64,000 nt of DNA, taken from the NCBI GenBank assembly GCA_963781955.1, contig CAWAHU010000002.1, positions 806,001-870,000 on the forward strand. The letters run 5' to 3'. How positions within the stretch are numbered: the first letter of the stretch is position 1; every line of letters begins with the position of its first letter. A program made the translations under genes and the position numbers. Shown in pieces: positions 24,181-32,679 of this stretch. This DNA comes from Bog-473 sp963781955. Its GTDB lineage: Bacteria; Actinomycetota; Acidimicrobiia; Acidimicrobiales; RAAP-2. The notes under the pieces were generated by a model. It was not told where the DNA came from and searched no databases. It saw only the letters and a program-made list of their open reading frames with translations.

Positions 24181-25722
24181 TCAGGAGTTGCCGGACGTGG
24201 CCAGGGTGTGCTCGACCGTCCCGAGCATGGCCTGGATCTGCGCGGCGTCGGCCTGGAACTGCCGGATGTAGGTGCCGAGCTGGACCGACGGGAGCCCGTT
24301 GATGGTGTTGAAGACGGTCAGATCGTCCCGGATCTGGTTGGACGCGGCCGTCACGGCCGACTGCGCTGCGGCCGGGACCGCGGCCCCCGACAGGAAGGAC
24401 TGGTAGAGCAGCAGCGACGCCACGTAGGGGTTGACCACAGCGCCCACGGTGGACGGGGTCGGGAAGCCTGGCAGGGCTGACAGCCCGGCCAGGGCTGTGG
24501 TCGTGGCCGAGTCGGCCTCGTCCGTGGCGGTCTGCAGGCGCGCGGCGTCGGCGGCAGTCGCGGCCGGCGGGGCGGTGCTCGCCGGCGTGTGAGCCGCCGG
24601 CTTGTGCGCCTTGTGCGTCGCCGGCGGCGAGGCAGCCTGATGCGAGTTGGGGTGGAGGGCGCGCTGCGCGACGAGCACGCCGCCGAGCGCCACGGCGGCG
24701 CAGGCCAGCGCGACGAGGACGACCCGGGCGCGCCCCCGCCTCTTGGGTTGGGCGGGCGCGGGGACCTGCCCCGCCCCTCCCTCGTCCGCCCCGGCGAGCT
24801 CCCAGGCAGGCGCGGGCGCCTCGTCGATGGTGGGGGGCGGCGCGTACTCCTGTACCAGGTCGGCGCCAACGACTGCCGGTACCTGGTCGGTGGGCAGCCC
24901 GACGTCGAGGCTGTCATCCAGGTCGAGGTCCAGGCCGTCATCCAGGTCGAGGTCCAGGCCGTCATCGAGGTCGAGGTCCAGGCCGTCATCCAGGTCGAGA
25001 TCCAGGGCCTCGTTCACGACCTCGTCATCGTCGAGCTCGAGATCGGCGGCCACCGCCGAAACGAGCTCCTCGTGGAGGTCCAGCTCGTCGTGGAGGTCCA
25101 GCTCGTCGTGGAGGTCCAGCTCGTCGTCGACCTCGAGCCCGCGATCGGACTCACTCTCGGTCTCCCAATCGAAGACCCAGGCGCGCTCGATCACCGGTTC
25201 GGCGACTACCGCGGCATCGCCGCGCTCCGAATGGACGTCGTCGAGCAGCACGAGCTCGGGCTCCTCGACGTCGGACGCCACCACGTCGGCCTCGGGTGCG
25301 TCCACGCGGTCGGCGTCCAGCCCGCCCGGGAACGAGTCGTCGGGCAGGATGACCAGCTCGGGCTCGAGTTCGCCGTCGATCCCGTCCCGGTCGAGATCGA
25401 TGCCGGGACCGCCGTCCGGGTCGACTTCGAGTGCCGACGGTGCGTCGAAGGTCCGCCCGACGTCGACCTCCATGCGGGCGAAGGCGGCCTCGATCCGCGC
25501 CGCGTTCTCCTGTGCCTCGACCCCCACCGCGGGGTCGTCCGCTTCGAGGGCAGCGTCCCAGGCGAACTCCGAGTCGTCGATGTCGAGCTGGCCCTCGTCC
25601 CCCTCGGGGCCGTCACCCTCCGGGTCGTCTCCGTCGGGGAGGAAGTGGTCCCACTCGAAATCGGCGTCGAGGTCAGTGCCGGTGGTGTCCAGCTCGGGAT
25701 CGCCGAAGAGGTCCGTGCTCAC
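24181..25722 (-). CDS. Repetitive acidic single-pass membrane protein
   Basis: I do not recognise this 513-residue protein as a named family. Residues 1-300 are extremely acidic and contain three 6-residue repeats (ELDLHD) and four 8-residue repeats (DLDLDDGL-type) encoded by 18-bp and 24-bp tandem DNA units. A Pro-rich segment and a basic stretch (QPKRRGRAR) precede one membrane helix (VVLVALACAAVALGGVLVA). The extracytoplasmic part is Ala/Thr/Pro-rich, then helical (LQTATDEADSATTTALAGLS and onwards). The topology would place the acidic repeats in the cytoplasm. GTG 25722 is preferred because the upstream frame has poor coding character. Confidence 0.75.
   Translation of the reverse strand: MSTDLFGDPELDTTGTDLDADFEWDHFLPDGDDPEGDGPEGDEGQLDIDDSEFAWDAALEADDPAVGVEAQENAARIEAAFARMEVDVGRTFDAPSALEVDPDGGPGIDLDRDGIDGELEPELVILPDDSFPGGLDADRVDAPEADVVASDVEEPELVLLDDVHSERGDAAVVAEPVIERAWVFDWETESESDRGLEVDDELDLHDELDLHDELDLHEELVSAVAADLELDDDEVVNEALDLDLDDGLDLDLDDGLDLDLDDGLDLDLDDSLDVGLPTDQVPAVVGADLVQEYAPPPTIDEAPAPAWELAGADEGGAGQVPAPAQPKRRGRARVVLVALACAAVALGGVLVAQRALHPNSHQAASPPATHKAHKPAAHTPASTAPPAATAADAARLQTATDEADSATTTALAGLSALPGFPTPSTVGAVVNPYVASLLLYQSFLSGAAVPAAAQSAVTAASNQIRDDLTVFNTINGLPSVQLGTYIRQFQADAAQIQAMLGTVEHTLATSGNS
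24913..25008. repeat. Four tandem 24-bp units in the acidic protein gene
   Basis: Units at 24913, 24937, 24961 and 24985 share GTCATCCAGGTCGAGGTCC with one or two changes per copy. On the coding strand they encode Asp/Leu-rich octapeptides. The first two are identical. Confidence 0.95.
25072..25125. repeat. Three tandem 18-bp units in the acidic protein gene
   Basis: GTGGAGGTCCAGCTCGTC occurs three times in a row (25072, 25090, 25108) without a mismatch. On the coding strand it encodes a six-residue Asp/Glu/Leu/His repeat. Confidence 0.95.
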
Positions 25723-26061
25723 GGTGTGGTCCTGGCCACGGGGCGACGGGGACCGACGTTGTTGCTCCCTGGGGTGGCCGGGCGGACATAGCGGATCGCG
25801 CGCGTCGACGGGCACGCCGCGTCAGGCGCACCCGCTCCCTGCGCCGGCATCCCGGCTGGGCGTTCTCCGGCCGCCGGGCCGAACGTCGGGACCACCACGC
25901 TCTCGTATCGGCTCGAAGGCCGGTGGCTTGAGCGCCTTCTGGGGTGTTGAGGTTCTCTTGGAGCAGGGACTTTCGGCCCTCTCGCGCCCCCGGGGGCTCG
26001 ATCAGACTGACCGTGCCACGGCACCGGTGCGACACGCCCGGGACGGAGGGAGGACGGCGCC
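25723..26061. other. Intergenic region upstream of the monooxygenase
   Basis: This 339-bp region between two divergent genes has no convincing gene. It contains the perfect palindrome GCACCGGTGC (26021-26030), 31 bp before the monooxygenase ATG, preceded by GTGCC-AC-GGCAC (26013-26024), which overlaps it. These could be operator half-sites. GGAGGGAGG before 26062 is the ribosome-binding site. Confidence 0.45.
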
Positions 26062-27570
26062 ATGACAACAGTCGCACCACGCGTGGGTGAGGGTGGCCCT
26101 GCGGCGGACGGGGTCGAGACCTTCGACGTCGTCATCGTGGGCGCGGGAATCTCGGGGGTCGATGCCGCGTACCACCTGACCCACCACCGGCCGGATACGA
26201 GTTACGTCGTGCTCGAGGGCCTGGAGAGCTTCGGCGGGACCTGGTTCATGCACCGCTACCCGGGCATCCGCTCGGACAGCGATCTCTACACGTTCGGCTA
26301 CCGCTTCAAGCCATGGACGGGGCCACCGATCGCCACGGCCGAGGAGATCCTGCGCTACATGGGCGAGGTCATCGACGAGAACGGGCTGGACGAGCACATC
26401 CGCTACCGGCACCGGATCAGCTCGGCCGAGTGGTCCAGCGAGGATCGGTGCTGGACGATCGAGGCCACCGACCAGGCGGGGCACAGCAAGCGGTTCCGGG
26501 CCGGGTTCCTCTGGATGTGCCAGGGCTACTACCGCCACTCCGAGGGCTACACCCCCGAATGGTCGGGCATGGACGAGTACGAAGGCCGGATCGTCCATCC
26601 CCAGACCTGGCCCGACGACCTCGACCTCGCCGGCAAGCAGGTGGTGGTGATCGGTTCGGGGGCCACGGCGGCCACGCTGGTGCCGGCGATCGCCGGCGAC
26701 AGTGCCCACGTCACCGTGGTCCAACGCTCGCCCACCTACTTCTTCTCGGGGCCCAACACCAACGAGGTCGCGGACATGCTGCGGGCGCTCGACATCGACG
26801 AGACGTGGATCCACGAGATCGTGCGGCGCAAGATCCTCTTCGACCAGGGCGAGATCACGCGGCTCGCGTTCGAGCAGCCCGAGTTCCTGCGCGACGTCCT
26901 CATCGACATGGCAAGGGAACGCCTTCCCGATGGCTACGACGTGGCCACTCATTTCACGCCGAAGTACCTGCCGTGGCGCCAGCGCATCGCCTACCTCCCC
27001 GACGGGGACCTGTTCGCCGGGATCTCCGCCGGCCTGGCCACGATGGTCACCGGTGAGATCGAGTGCTTCACCCCAAAGGGGTTGCGCATGCGCTCGGGCG
27101 AGGAGATCGCGGCGGACATCGTCATCACGGCCACCGGATTCAACTTGAGCATCCTGGGCGACATCGCGTTCAGCGTCGACGGCGAACCCGTGGACTTCTC
27201 GAAGACCGTGACCTACCGGGGGATGATGTTCACGGGCGTGCCCAACCTGGTCTGGATCATGGGGTACTTCCGGGCCAGTTGGACGCTGCGGGCCGATCTG
27301 GTGTGCGAGTTCTTCTGCCGGCTCCTCGACCACATGGAAGCGCGTGGGGTGACAAAGGTGACGCCGCAACTGCGCCCCCAGGACGAGGAACTCGAGCCAC
27401 TCGACTGGATGGCGCCCGACAACTTCAACCCGGGCTACCTGATGCGCTCAATGGAGCAGATGCCCCGTCGGCTCGACGTGCCCGAGTGGCAACACACCCA
27501 GGACTACTGGACCGAGAGGGAGATGTTCCCGGCTATCGACCTCGACGACGGCTGCCTCGTCTACGAGTAG
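26062..27570 (+). CDS. Flavin-containing monooxygenase (Baeyer-Villiger type)
   Basis: The 502-residue enzyme has two Rossmann motifs: FAD-binding VVIVGAGISGVDAAYHL (residues ~24-40) and NADPH-binding VVVIGSGATAATLVPA (~196). Between them is YEGRIVHPQTWPDD, close to the Baeyer-Villiger monooxygenase fingerprint FxGxxxHxxxW with Tyr for Phe. GTWFMHRYPGIRSDSDLYTF is typical of the family. ATATGFNLSI-like sequence (ITATGFNLSILGDI) marks the second FAD contact. It probably inserts oxygen into a ketone or oxidises a heteroatom; substrate unknown. Strong Shine-Dalgarno GGAGGGAGG. It is a single-gene unit. Confidence 0.9.
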   Translation: MTTVAPRVGEGGPAADGVETFDVVIVGAGISGVDAAYHLTHHRPDTSYVVLEGLESFGGTWFMHRYPGIRSDSDLYTFGYRFKPWTGPPIATAEEILRYMGEVIDENGLDEHIRYRHRISSAEWSSEDRCWTIEATDQAGHSKRFRAGFLWMCQGYYRHSEGYTPEWSGMDEYEGRIVHPQTWPDDLDLAGKQVVVIGSGATAATLVPAIAGDSAHVTVVQRSPTYFFSGPNTNEVADMLRALDIDETWIHEIVRRKILFDQGEITRLAFEQPEFLRDVLIDMARERLPDGYDVATHFTPKYLPWRQRIAYLPDGDLFAGISAGLATMVTGEIECFTPKGLRMRSGEEIAADIVITATGFNLSILGDIAFSVDGEPVDFSKTVTYRGMMFTGVPNLVWIMGYFRASWTLRADLVCEFFCRLLDHMEARGVTKVTPQLRPQDEELEPLDWMAPDNFNPGYLMRSMEQMPRRLDVPEWQHTQDYWTEREMFPAIDLDDGCLVYE

Positions 27571-27618
27571 GGCGACGAGCGGCGCGATCGCCCGCCGAGG
27601 GCGGCCCGCGCCGCGCGA

Positions 27619-27999
27619 TCAGTTGGCCTCGAAGTGAGCCGTGGCCACGTGCTTGGCGTGGCGCCGGTTCTTGTAAGGGCCACGGAGGAGCCGTGCCGGT
27701 TCGGGTTGGAGGTCGAAGGGCCCGCCGGTGTCGCCGCACTCCGCGCACACGACTTCCCAGCGATGCGCGTCCTCGCCCCGGTGCTCCCACGTCCCGTCGG
27801 CGCTCTGGTGCCAGCCCGTGCGCTCCGGCCTGGCGTAGGGGAAGTGGCGGTGCTCCGCCGCCCCCGCCGCGGCCTTGCGCACGGCATCGGCCGCGCCCAT
27901 GCGGAACCCCATGGCGAAGTCGCCGCCGGCGCCGATGACCACAGTGGCAACGTACCGCCACGGCCCCGCGGGCCGTGTGAGCCCCGATGGCCGGCTCAT
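27619..27999 (-). CDS. Hypothetical protein with a CxxC/His cluster
   Basis: The 126-residue protein is unrecognised. After a short N-terminus (AMGFRMGAADAVRKAAAGAA) it contains TGWHQSADGTWEHRGEDAHRW, then VVCAECGDTGGPFDL and a C-terminal RRHAKHVATAHFEAN. The CAEC pair with two downstream His residues (HAKHVATAH) could bind zinc, as in small zinc-finger proteins. Start is uncertain: ATG 27999 abuts tRNA-Ser(GGA), and later in-frame ATGs near 27916 and 27901 are possible. If 27999 is right, it may be co-transcribed with the tRNA. Confidence 0.55.
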   Translation of the reverse strand: MSRPSGLTRPAGPWRYVATVVIGAGGDFAMGFRMGAADAVRKAAAGAAEHRHFPYARPERTGWHQSADGTWEHRGEDAHRWEVVCAECGDTGGPFDLQPEPARLLRGPYKNRRHAKHVATAHFEAN

Positions 28000-28002
28000 T
28001 GG

Positions 28003-28087
28003 CGGAGGAGGTGGGATTTGAACCCACGGTTGGTTGCCCAACACACGATTTCCAGTCGTGCCGATTCGGCCGCTCTCGCACTCCTCC
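28003..28087 (-). tRNA. tRNA-Ser(GGA)
   Basis: This is a class II tRNA of 85 nt with acceptor GGAGGAG/CTCCTCC. The anticodon loop CTGGAAA gives anticodon GGA, reading UCC/UCU. It has a long variable arm, T arm GTGGG-TTCAAAT-CCCAC and discriminator G. No encoded CCA. Its acceptor and T arm are the same as in the tRNA-Ser(CGA) 4.4 kb away. A possible -10 TAGCCT is at 28135-28130. Confidence 0.97.
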
Positions 28088-28398
28088 TGGCACCGCAGCA
28101 GGGTGAGGATCCCTGACCGCAGCCAGGTCAGGCTAACGGCCCGTGGCTCTCCGGGCGCGACGACCCCGACCCTCCTGCCCGGGTCAATCACAGGCGGAGC
28201 TGCCCAGGTCAATCACGTGCGGACCTGCCCAGGTCAATCAGTGCGGACACCCGATGGGTCAAGCGCCTCCCGTCGGGCGCCGATGCTGTCAAGACCGGGC
28301 GGTACGGCGACAGGCGGCGGTGCGGACGGAACGGAAGCGAGGGACTCGCGTGCTCCGAGGGATTCATGTGGTGGCGACCGACTCCGAGGGGCGAGCGC
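28088..28398. other. Intergenic region between tRNA-Ser(GGA) and the Usp gene
   Basis: This 311-bp stretch has no convincing gene. It holds the possible tRNA promoter (28130-28135) and three 25-bp direct repeats (28174-28247, listed separately). GAGGGG just before 28399 may act as the ribosome-binding site of the Usp gene. Confidence 0.5.
28174..28247. repeat. Three 24-25 bp direct repeats upstream of a Usp gene
   Basis: Units at 28174-28198, 28199-28223 and 28224-28247 share CTGCCC[AG]GGTCAATCA and end in GCGGA. A fourth, degraded copy (GATGGGTCAAGCG) follows at 28253. The regular spacing of about 2.4 helical turns and position 150 bp upstream of the Usp start would suit a regulator array, but they may equally be neutral slippage products. 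Confidence 0.85.
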
Positions 28399-28803
28399 GT
28401 GTTTGAGAACGTGGTCGTCGGGGCCACTGACGCCGAGGGCGCGGCACGGGCCGTCCGCAGCGCCATCGAGGTGACGCGAGCCTCGGGTGGCACCCTGCAC
28501 CTGGTGATGGCCACACGCCGCCGGCGCCGGACGTCGGTGTCCGAGGAACGACGCGCCGGGGGCGCAGGTCTGGACCCCACCGAGTCGCTGCTCAACGAGC
28601 TCCGCCGGATGGCCGCCGCGGAGTCGGTGCGGGTGGAGACCCACCCGCTGTTCACCGACCCCGTCGAGGGCATGACCAAGGTGGCGGCAGCCGAGAGTGC
28701 CGACCTGATCGTCGTGGCTGCCCGGACCCCGCACGGCGGTCACCTGTCGTCGGTCTCCCGGGCGGTCATGGACGCGGTCGACTGTGCCGTCATGGTGGTC
28801 TAG
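28399..28803 (+). CDS. Universal stress protein (UspA)-like
   Basis: The 134-residue protein has the Usp alpha/beta fold. It begins FENVVVGATDAEGAARAV with the usual first strand and loop, and ends SADLIVVAARTPHGGHLSSVSRAVMDAVDCAVMVV, corresponding to the terminal G-S-V-T/S region. The ATP-binding G2xG9xG(S/T) pattern is only partly matched (HGGHLSSVS), so nucleotide binding is uncertain. The middle has an Arg-rich segment (RRRRRTSVSEERR). I chose GTG 28399, supported by GAGGGG, over an ATG 33 nt upstream, because the first beta-strand starts there. It may respond to the repeats upstream. Confidence 0.75.
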   Translation: MFENVVVGATDAEGAARAVRSAIEVTRASGGTLHLVMATRRRRRTSVSEERRAGGAGLDPTESLLNELRRMAAAESVRVETHPLFTDPVEGMTKVAAAESADLIVVAARTPHGGHLSSVSRAVMDAVDCAVMVV

Positions 28804-28870
28804 CGCCTCCGGCCTGGTCGAAAGCCCGGTGGGCAGCCGAGCCCGCTAGCCTGGGACCTCACATCGCCCC

Positions 28871-28996
28871 GGTGCCCCGCGCGGCGGCTGGGTCCTGCGC
28901 AACGGCCGCTCGTGAATCGAGTCAGGGTCGGAAGGCAGCAGCTCTCAGCGGGTTTGGCCGGGTGCCGTAGTCAACCTGGCCGCCGCGCCGGGCACC
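28871..28996 (+). ncRNA. ffs: Signal recognition particle RNA (4.5S-type)
   Basis: The conserved SRP Alu-less domain IV core GTCAGGGTCGGAAGGCAGCA is at 28921-28940. The flanks pair as one long helix: GGTGCCCCGCGCGGCGGC (28871-28888) with the complement of GCCGCCGCGCCGGGCACC (28979-28996). A TAGCCT -10 box (28847-28852) is about 18 nt upstream. The SRP RNA-dnaX-recR order is common in Gram-positive bacteria. Ends are approximate. Confidence 0.9.
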
Positions 28997-29021
28997 GGGC
29001 GGCGGTGTCCGAGCCTCTCGA

Positions 29022-29027
29022 TAGGCT
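29022..29027 (+). promoter_or_regulatory. -10 box of dnaX (leaderless)
   Basis: TAGGCT lies 8 nt before the dnaX ATG and no Shine-Dalgarno is present, so the mRNA probably starts at or within a base or two of the start codon. Confidence 0.5.
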
Positions 29028-29035
29028 CAGCCGAC

Positions 29036-30904
29036 ATGGCCGACACTCCCTTCGTCTCGCTCTACCGCCGCTTCCGGCCGGGGCGCTTCGACGAGATCCG
29101 GGGCCAGGACCACGTGGTGCGGGCGCTCCGCAGCGCCGTACGCGACGACCGGGTGTCGCATGCCTACCTGTTCAGCGGGCCCCGCGGCACGGGCAAGACG
29201 TCGTCGGCGAGGATCCTGGCCAAGGCGCTCAACTGCGAGGCCCCCGTCGACGGCGAGCCGTGTGGTGAGTGCACGTCGTGCCGCGAGATCACGCGGGGCA
29301 GCTCCATGAACGTGCACGAGCTCGACGCCGCCTCCAACAACGGCGTGGACGCCATGCGGGACTTGGTGGCCCATGCCGGCCTGGGCACCCCCGGCCGCTG
29401 GAAGGTGTACATCGTCGACGAGGTCCACATGCTGTCGACCGCGGCGGCCAACGCGTTGTTGAAGACGCTCGAGGAGCCGCCGAGCCACGTCGTGTTCGTG
29501 CTGGCCACCACGGACCCGCAGAAGGTGCCTCCGACCATCCGCAGCCGGACGCAGCACCTCGAGTTCCGATTGCTCGCCGCTGACACGCTGCAAGACCTCC
29601 TCGAGTCGGTCAACGCCGAGGCCGGCCTCGCCCTCGGCCCCGACGCGCTGGAGGCCGCGGTGCGCCGTGGGCGAGGCTCGGCGCGTGACGCACTGTCGGC
29701 CCTCGACCAGGTCGTGGCCTCAGGCTCGGCCGACGCCGCCCGCCCCGAGCTCTCAGCCGTGGTCGATGCCCTGGCCGAGGGGGACGCCAGCGCCGTGCTC
29801 GTCGCCCTCAGCGCCCTACTGGCCGGCGGCTGGGGGCCCCAGCAGCTCGCCACCGAGCTCATCGACGACCTGCGCCAGGTCTTCCTGTCCGCGCTGGCGC
29901 CGGAGCTGTGCTCCGTGTCCGGGCGCTCGCTCGAGCGGTACCGGTCCCTGGGCGAGTCCATGGGCCTGGCCCGCGCCGTGCGCAGCATGGAGATCCTCGG
30001 GCACGCGCTGGTGGACATGCGCGAGGCGCCCGACGCGCAGGTCGTGCTCGAGGTCGCGCTCGTGCGCGCCGTGCGCCCCGACCTCGACTCGGGGGTGGAG
30101 GCACTCTCCGAGCGGTTGAGCGTGCTCGAGCGGTCCCTGTCGGGGGACGCCGCTTTCCCCCGCCCGGGCGCCCCGCTGCCGGGTCGGGCCGCGGCGGAAC
30201 GGTCGGCGGTGGTGCCGACCGAGGCCACTGCGCCCGCCGCGACCCCCGACAGCGGCGCGGCGCGAGCGCCCGGAGGGGACGTGAGCAGGCGTCCTTCCAT
30301 CGGCGCGGTGCAACGCAGCAAGCAGGCCGCCGCGTCGCGGGTCGACGCGTCGCCGCCCGACGAGTCGCCGGCCCCGGGCGCGCCCGGACCAGACGTCGGT
30401 CCGCTGCCCGCCGAGCCGGCGCCGAGCGCGCCGGCCGCGGTGGCCCGAGCGCCGCGTGCCGTCGACCGTGACAGCCTCACCGAGGCCTGGGGCGACGGCA
30501 TCCTCCAGGCTCTTCCGGCGCGAGCGAAGGCACGTTACGCCTCGGGCCGATTCGTCGATGTCCAAGACGACGGCGCCCACTTCGCCTTGCCGAACGCGGC
30601 GCACCGCGACCAGTGCGCCGAGCACAAGGACCTCGTCGAGAAGGCGCTGTCGGCGCACTTCGGCACCCAGGTGCGGCTGGTCCTGGTCGTCGACGCCGAC
30701 GCCGCCCCGGAGCGCCCGCCCGCACAGCCGGCGCCGGCGCGTCCCGCGGCGCCGGAACCCGACCAGGTCGAACCGCCGCCCGACGCGCTCGAGGACGTGG
30801 ACCCCGGGGAATTCGTGGCGGCCGGCTCCCCAGCGGAGGAGACGGCGGCCGCCGAGGCGAGGCTCCTCGAGGCGTTCCCCGGCGCCAGCGAGGTGGCGGG
30901 CTAG
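29036..30904 (+). CDS. dnaX: DNA polymerase III subunit gamma/tau
   Basis: DnaX is the clamp-loader ATPase. The 622-residue product has FRPGRFDEIRGQDHVVRALR, Walker A GPRGTGKTSSARILAKALNC (about residues 45-64), the zinc-binding cysteines CGECTSCREITRG, Walker B VYIVDEVHMLSTAAANALLK and the sensor-1 VFVLATTDPQKVP. The C-terminal 250 residues are Ala/Pro-rich with a folded tau-type piece (DSLTEAWGDGILQALPARAK). I saw no A-rich slippery heptamer for programmed frameshifting, so only the long form is expected. recR starts directly after the stop. Confidence 0.95.
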   Translation: MADTPFVSLYRRFRPGRFDEIRGQDHVVRALRSAVRDDRVSHAYLFSGPRGTGKTSSARILAKALNCEAPVDGEPCGECTSCREITRGSSMNVHELDAASNNGVDAMRDLVAHAGLGTPGRWKVYIVDEVHMLSTAAANALLKTLEEPPSHVVFVLATTDPQKVPPTIRSRTQHLEFRLLAADTLQDLLESVNAEAGLALGPDALEAAVRRGRGSARDALSALDQVVASGSADAARPELSAVVDALAEGDASAVLVALSALLAGGWGPQQLATELIDDLRQVFLSALAPELCSVSGRSLERYRSLGESMGLARAVRSMEILGHALVDMREAPDAQVVLEVALVRAVRPDLDSGVEALSERLSVLERSLSGDAAFPRPGAPLPGRAAAERSAVVPTEATAPAATPDSGAARAPGGDVSRRPSIGAVQRSKQAAASRVDASPPDESPAPGAPGPDVGPLPAEPAPSAPAAVARAPRAVDRDSLTEAWGDGILQALPARAKARYASGRFVDVQDDGAHFALPNAAHRDQCAEHKDLVEKALSAHFGTQVRLVLVVDADAAPERPPAQPAPARPAAPEPDQVEPPPDALEDVDPGEFVAAGSPAEETAAAEARLLEAFPGASEVAG

Positions 30905-31504
30905 GTGTACACGGGTCCCCTCCGCTCTCTGATCGACGAGCTGGGCCGGCTGCCGGGCATCGGGCCCAAGTCCGCCCAGCGGATCGCGTTCCACATCTTG
31001 AAGGTGCCGGCCGAGGACGCCCGCCGGCTGGCCGAGGCGGTGATCGCGGTGAAGGAGCGCACCACCTTGTGCGCTGTCTGCTTCAACGTGGCCGAGGGGG
31101 GCGAGCTGTGCGCCGTGTGCGGTGACGACCGGCGCGATCCCGAGGTGCTCTGCGTGGTCGAAGACCCGCGCGACATCGTGGCGGTGGAGCGGACCGGCTT
31201 CAAGGGCCGCTACCACGTCCTGGGCGGCGCGCTCAGCCCGCTCGACGGCATCGGGCGCGAGCAGTTGCGCCTGCGCGAGCTGCTCGACCGCGTCAAAGAG
31301 GGCACGGTGCGCGAGGCCATCGTGTGCACCAACCCGACCATCGAGGGCGAGGCCACCGCCATGCTCGTGGCTCGGGAGCTGGTCCCCATGGGTGTGGTCG
31401 TCTCGCGTCTGGCCAGCGGGCTCCCCGTGGGCGGGGACCTCGAGTACGCCGACGAGCTCACGCTGGGCCGGGCGCTCGAGGGTCGCCGCCCGCTCGAGGT
31501 CTGA
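30905..31504 (+). CDS. recR: Recombination mediator protein RecR
   Basis: RecR, with RecO/RecF, loads RecA on gapped DNA. The 199-residue protein has the helix-hairpin-helix LGRLPGIGPKSAQRIAFHIL, a four-Cys zinc finger (CAVCFNVAEGG then LCAVCGDD), the Toprim region LCVVEDPRDIVAVERTGF-GRYHVLGG and TNPTIEGEATAMLVA. GTG at 30905 follows the dnaX TAG with no gap. Length and motif order are standard. Confidence 0.96.
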   Translation: MYTGPLRSLIDELGRLPGIGPKSAQRIAFHILKVPAEDARRLAEAVIAVKERTTLCAVCFNVAEGGELCAVCGDDRRDPEVLCVVEDPRDIVAVERTGFKGRYHVLGGALSPLDGIGREQLRLRELLDRVKEGTVREAIVCTNPTIEGEATAMLVARELVPMGVVVSRLASGLPVGGDLEYADELTLGRALEGRRPLEV

Positions 31505-31609
31505 GCGGGGCGCCGGTCGCCCGGCGGCGAGAGGCGCGCATGTGACGTTGGTCCCTGGTCGTCCGTCGTGTAGACCGGGACCATGGACGGCGACCGCCAG
31601 GAGGCCGCA

Positions 31610-32611
31610 GTGAGTCATCCGTCCAATCCGCGCCGCGGCGTTCGCCGGCCCGGCACTTCCCGCCTGGCGCGGGTCGGCCTCCTGGTGGTCGCTGTTCTCA
31701 CCGTTACCGGTGGTTCCGTGCTCGCGGTACCCGCCGGGGCCGCGACGCCCACAGGCCTCCCCGTGCAGCTGGGCTACCGGATGCTTGCGGCCGACGGCGG
31801 CGTCTTCTCCTTCGGCACCCCCTTCCTCGGGGCGCCGTCCTCCGACCCCACCCGCTGCGTGCGCAACCCCGACGCTCGCATGATGCCCAACGGCTCGTGC
31901 TGGTCGATGGCGTCCACGCCCGACGGTGCCGGCTACTACGTCCTCGACGCGTTCAGCGGGAAGATCTTCACGTACGGGGACGCGGTCTCGTACGGCCAGC
32001 CGGCGGACACCGGGGCGTACCAGGGTGGTGCGGACCTGTGGCCCAACGCCATCGGGATCACGGTGACGCCCGACGGCAAGGGGTACTGGGTGCTCGAGTT
32101 CGGCCTGTCGGGCATGGCCTCTGTCCAGGCGTTCGGGGACGCCGTCTTCCACGGTGACCCGTTGACGTCCCGACTCGCGGCAGCAGCAGCGCCCGTTGGC
32201 ATCGTCGCCACGGCGGACGGCGGGGGCTACTGGATCGCCTTCGCCGACGGTGGCGTCTTCTCCTACGGGGATGCCGCCTTCGAAGGCTCCATGGGCGGGC
32301 GGACCCTGGTGGCCGGCGTGGTCGGCATGGCCCGCACGCCCGACGGCAACGGCTACTGGCTGGCCGGGGCCGACGGCGGGATCTTCGCCTTCGGCGATGC
32401 CGCCTACCAGGGGTCAGTGGCCACCCTCCGGCTGGCCGCGCCGGTGGTGGGCATCGCCGCCAACCCGACCGGGACGGGCTACTGGCTCGGGGCGGCCGAC
32501 GGCGGGGTCTTCGCCCTAGGCGGGGCCCCCTTCGAGGGATCCATGGCCGGTCATTGGCTGGCTTCGCCGGTCTACGCCATCTCGGCGCCCGCTGCCGCCC
32601 CGGCCGGCTAG
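31610..32611 (+). CDS. Secreted DGG-F-x-[FY]-G-D repeat protein (beta-propeller-like)
   Basis: The 333-residue precursor has a Sec signal (LARVGLLVVAVLTVTGGSVL then AVPAGAA). At least four repeats of about 40 residues follow, built on ADGGVFSFGTPFLG, ADGGVFSYGDAAFEGS, ADGGIFAFGDAAYQGS and ADGGVFALGGAPFEGS, alternating with TPDGxGYW elements. Such repeats are probably beta-propeller blades and are frequent in extracellular proteins of Acidimicrobiia-like genomes. There are two cysteines (TRCVRNP and GSCWSM). GTG 31610 is chosen because AGGAGG (31599-31604) lies 5 nt upstream; an in-frame ATG 27 nt earlier lacks one. Function unknown. Confidence 0.85.
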   Translation: MSHPSNPRRGVRRPGTSRLARVGLLVVAVLTVTGGSVLAVPAGAATPTGLPVQLGYRMLAADGGVFSFGTPFLGAPSSDPTRCVRNPDARMMPNGSCWSMASTPDGAGYYVLDAFSGKIFTYGDAVSYGQPADTGAYQGGADLWPNAIGITVTPDGKGYWVLEFGLSGMASVQAFGDAVFHGDPLTSRLAAAAAPVGIVATADGGGYWIAFADGGVFSYGDAAFEGSMGGRTLVAGVVGMARTPDGNGYWLAGADGGIFAFGDAAYQGSVATLRLAAPVVGIAANPTGTGYWLGAADGGVFALGGAPFEGSMAGHWLASPVYAISAPAAAPAG

Positions 32612-32679
32612 GTCGTCCGGCGGCCACGGGCCGAGCGCCGGCGGGGTCCGACACCCCGGGCTGGCCGTAGAATCTGGCG

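Noticed and set aside
29036..30904. Programmed frameshift in dnaX
   Set aside because: No A-rich slippery heptamer followed by a stem-loop was seen.
32612..32679. Lysine riboswitch upstream of asd
   Set aside because: Only 68 bp are available and the -10 box is 6 nt from the start codon, leaving no leader.
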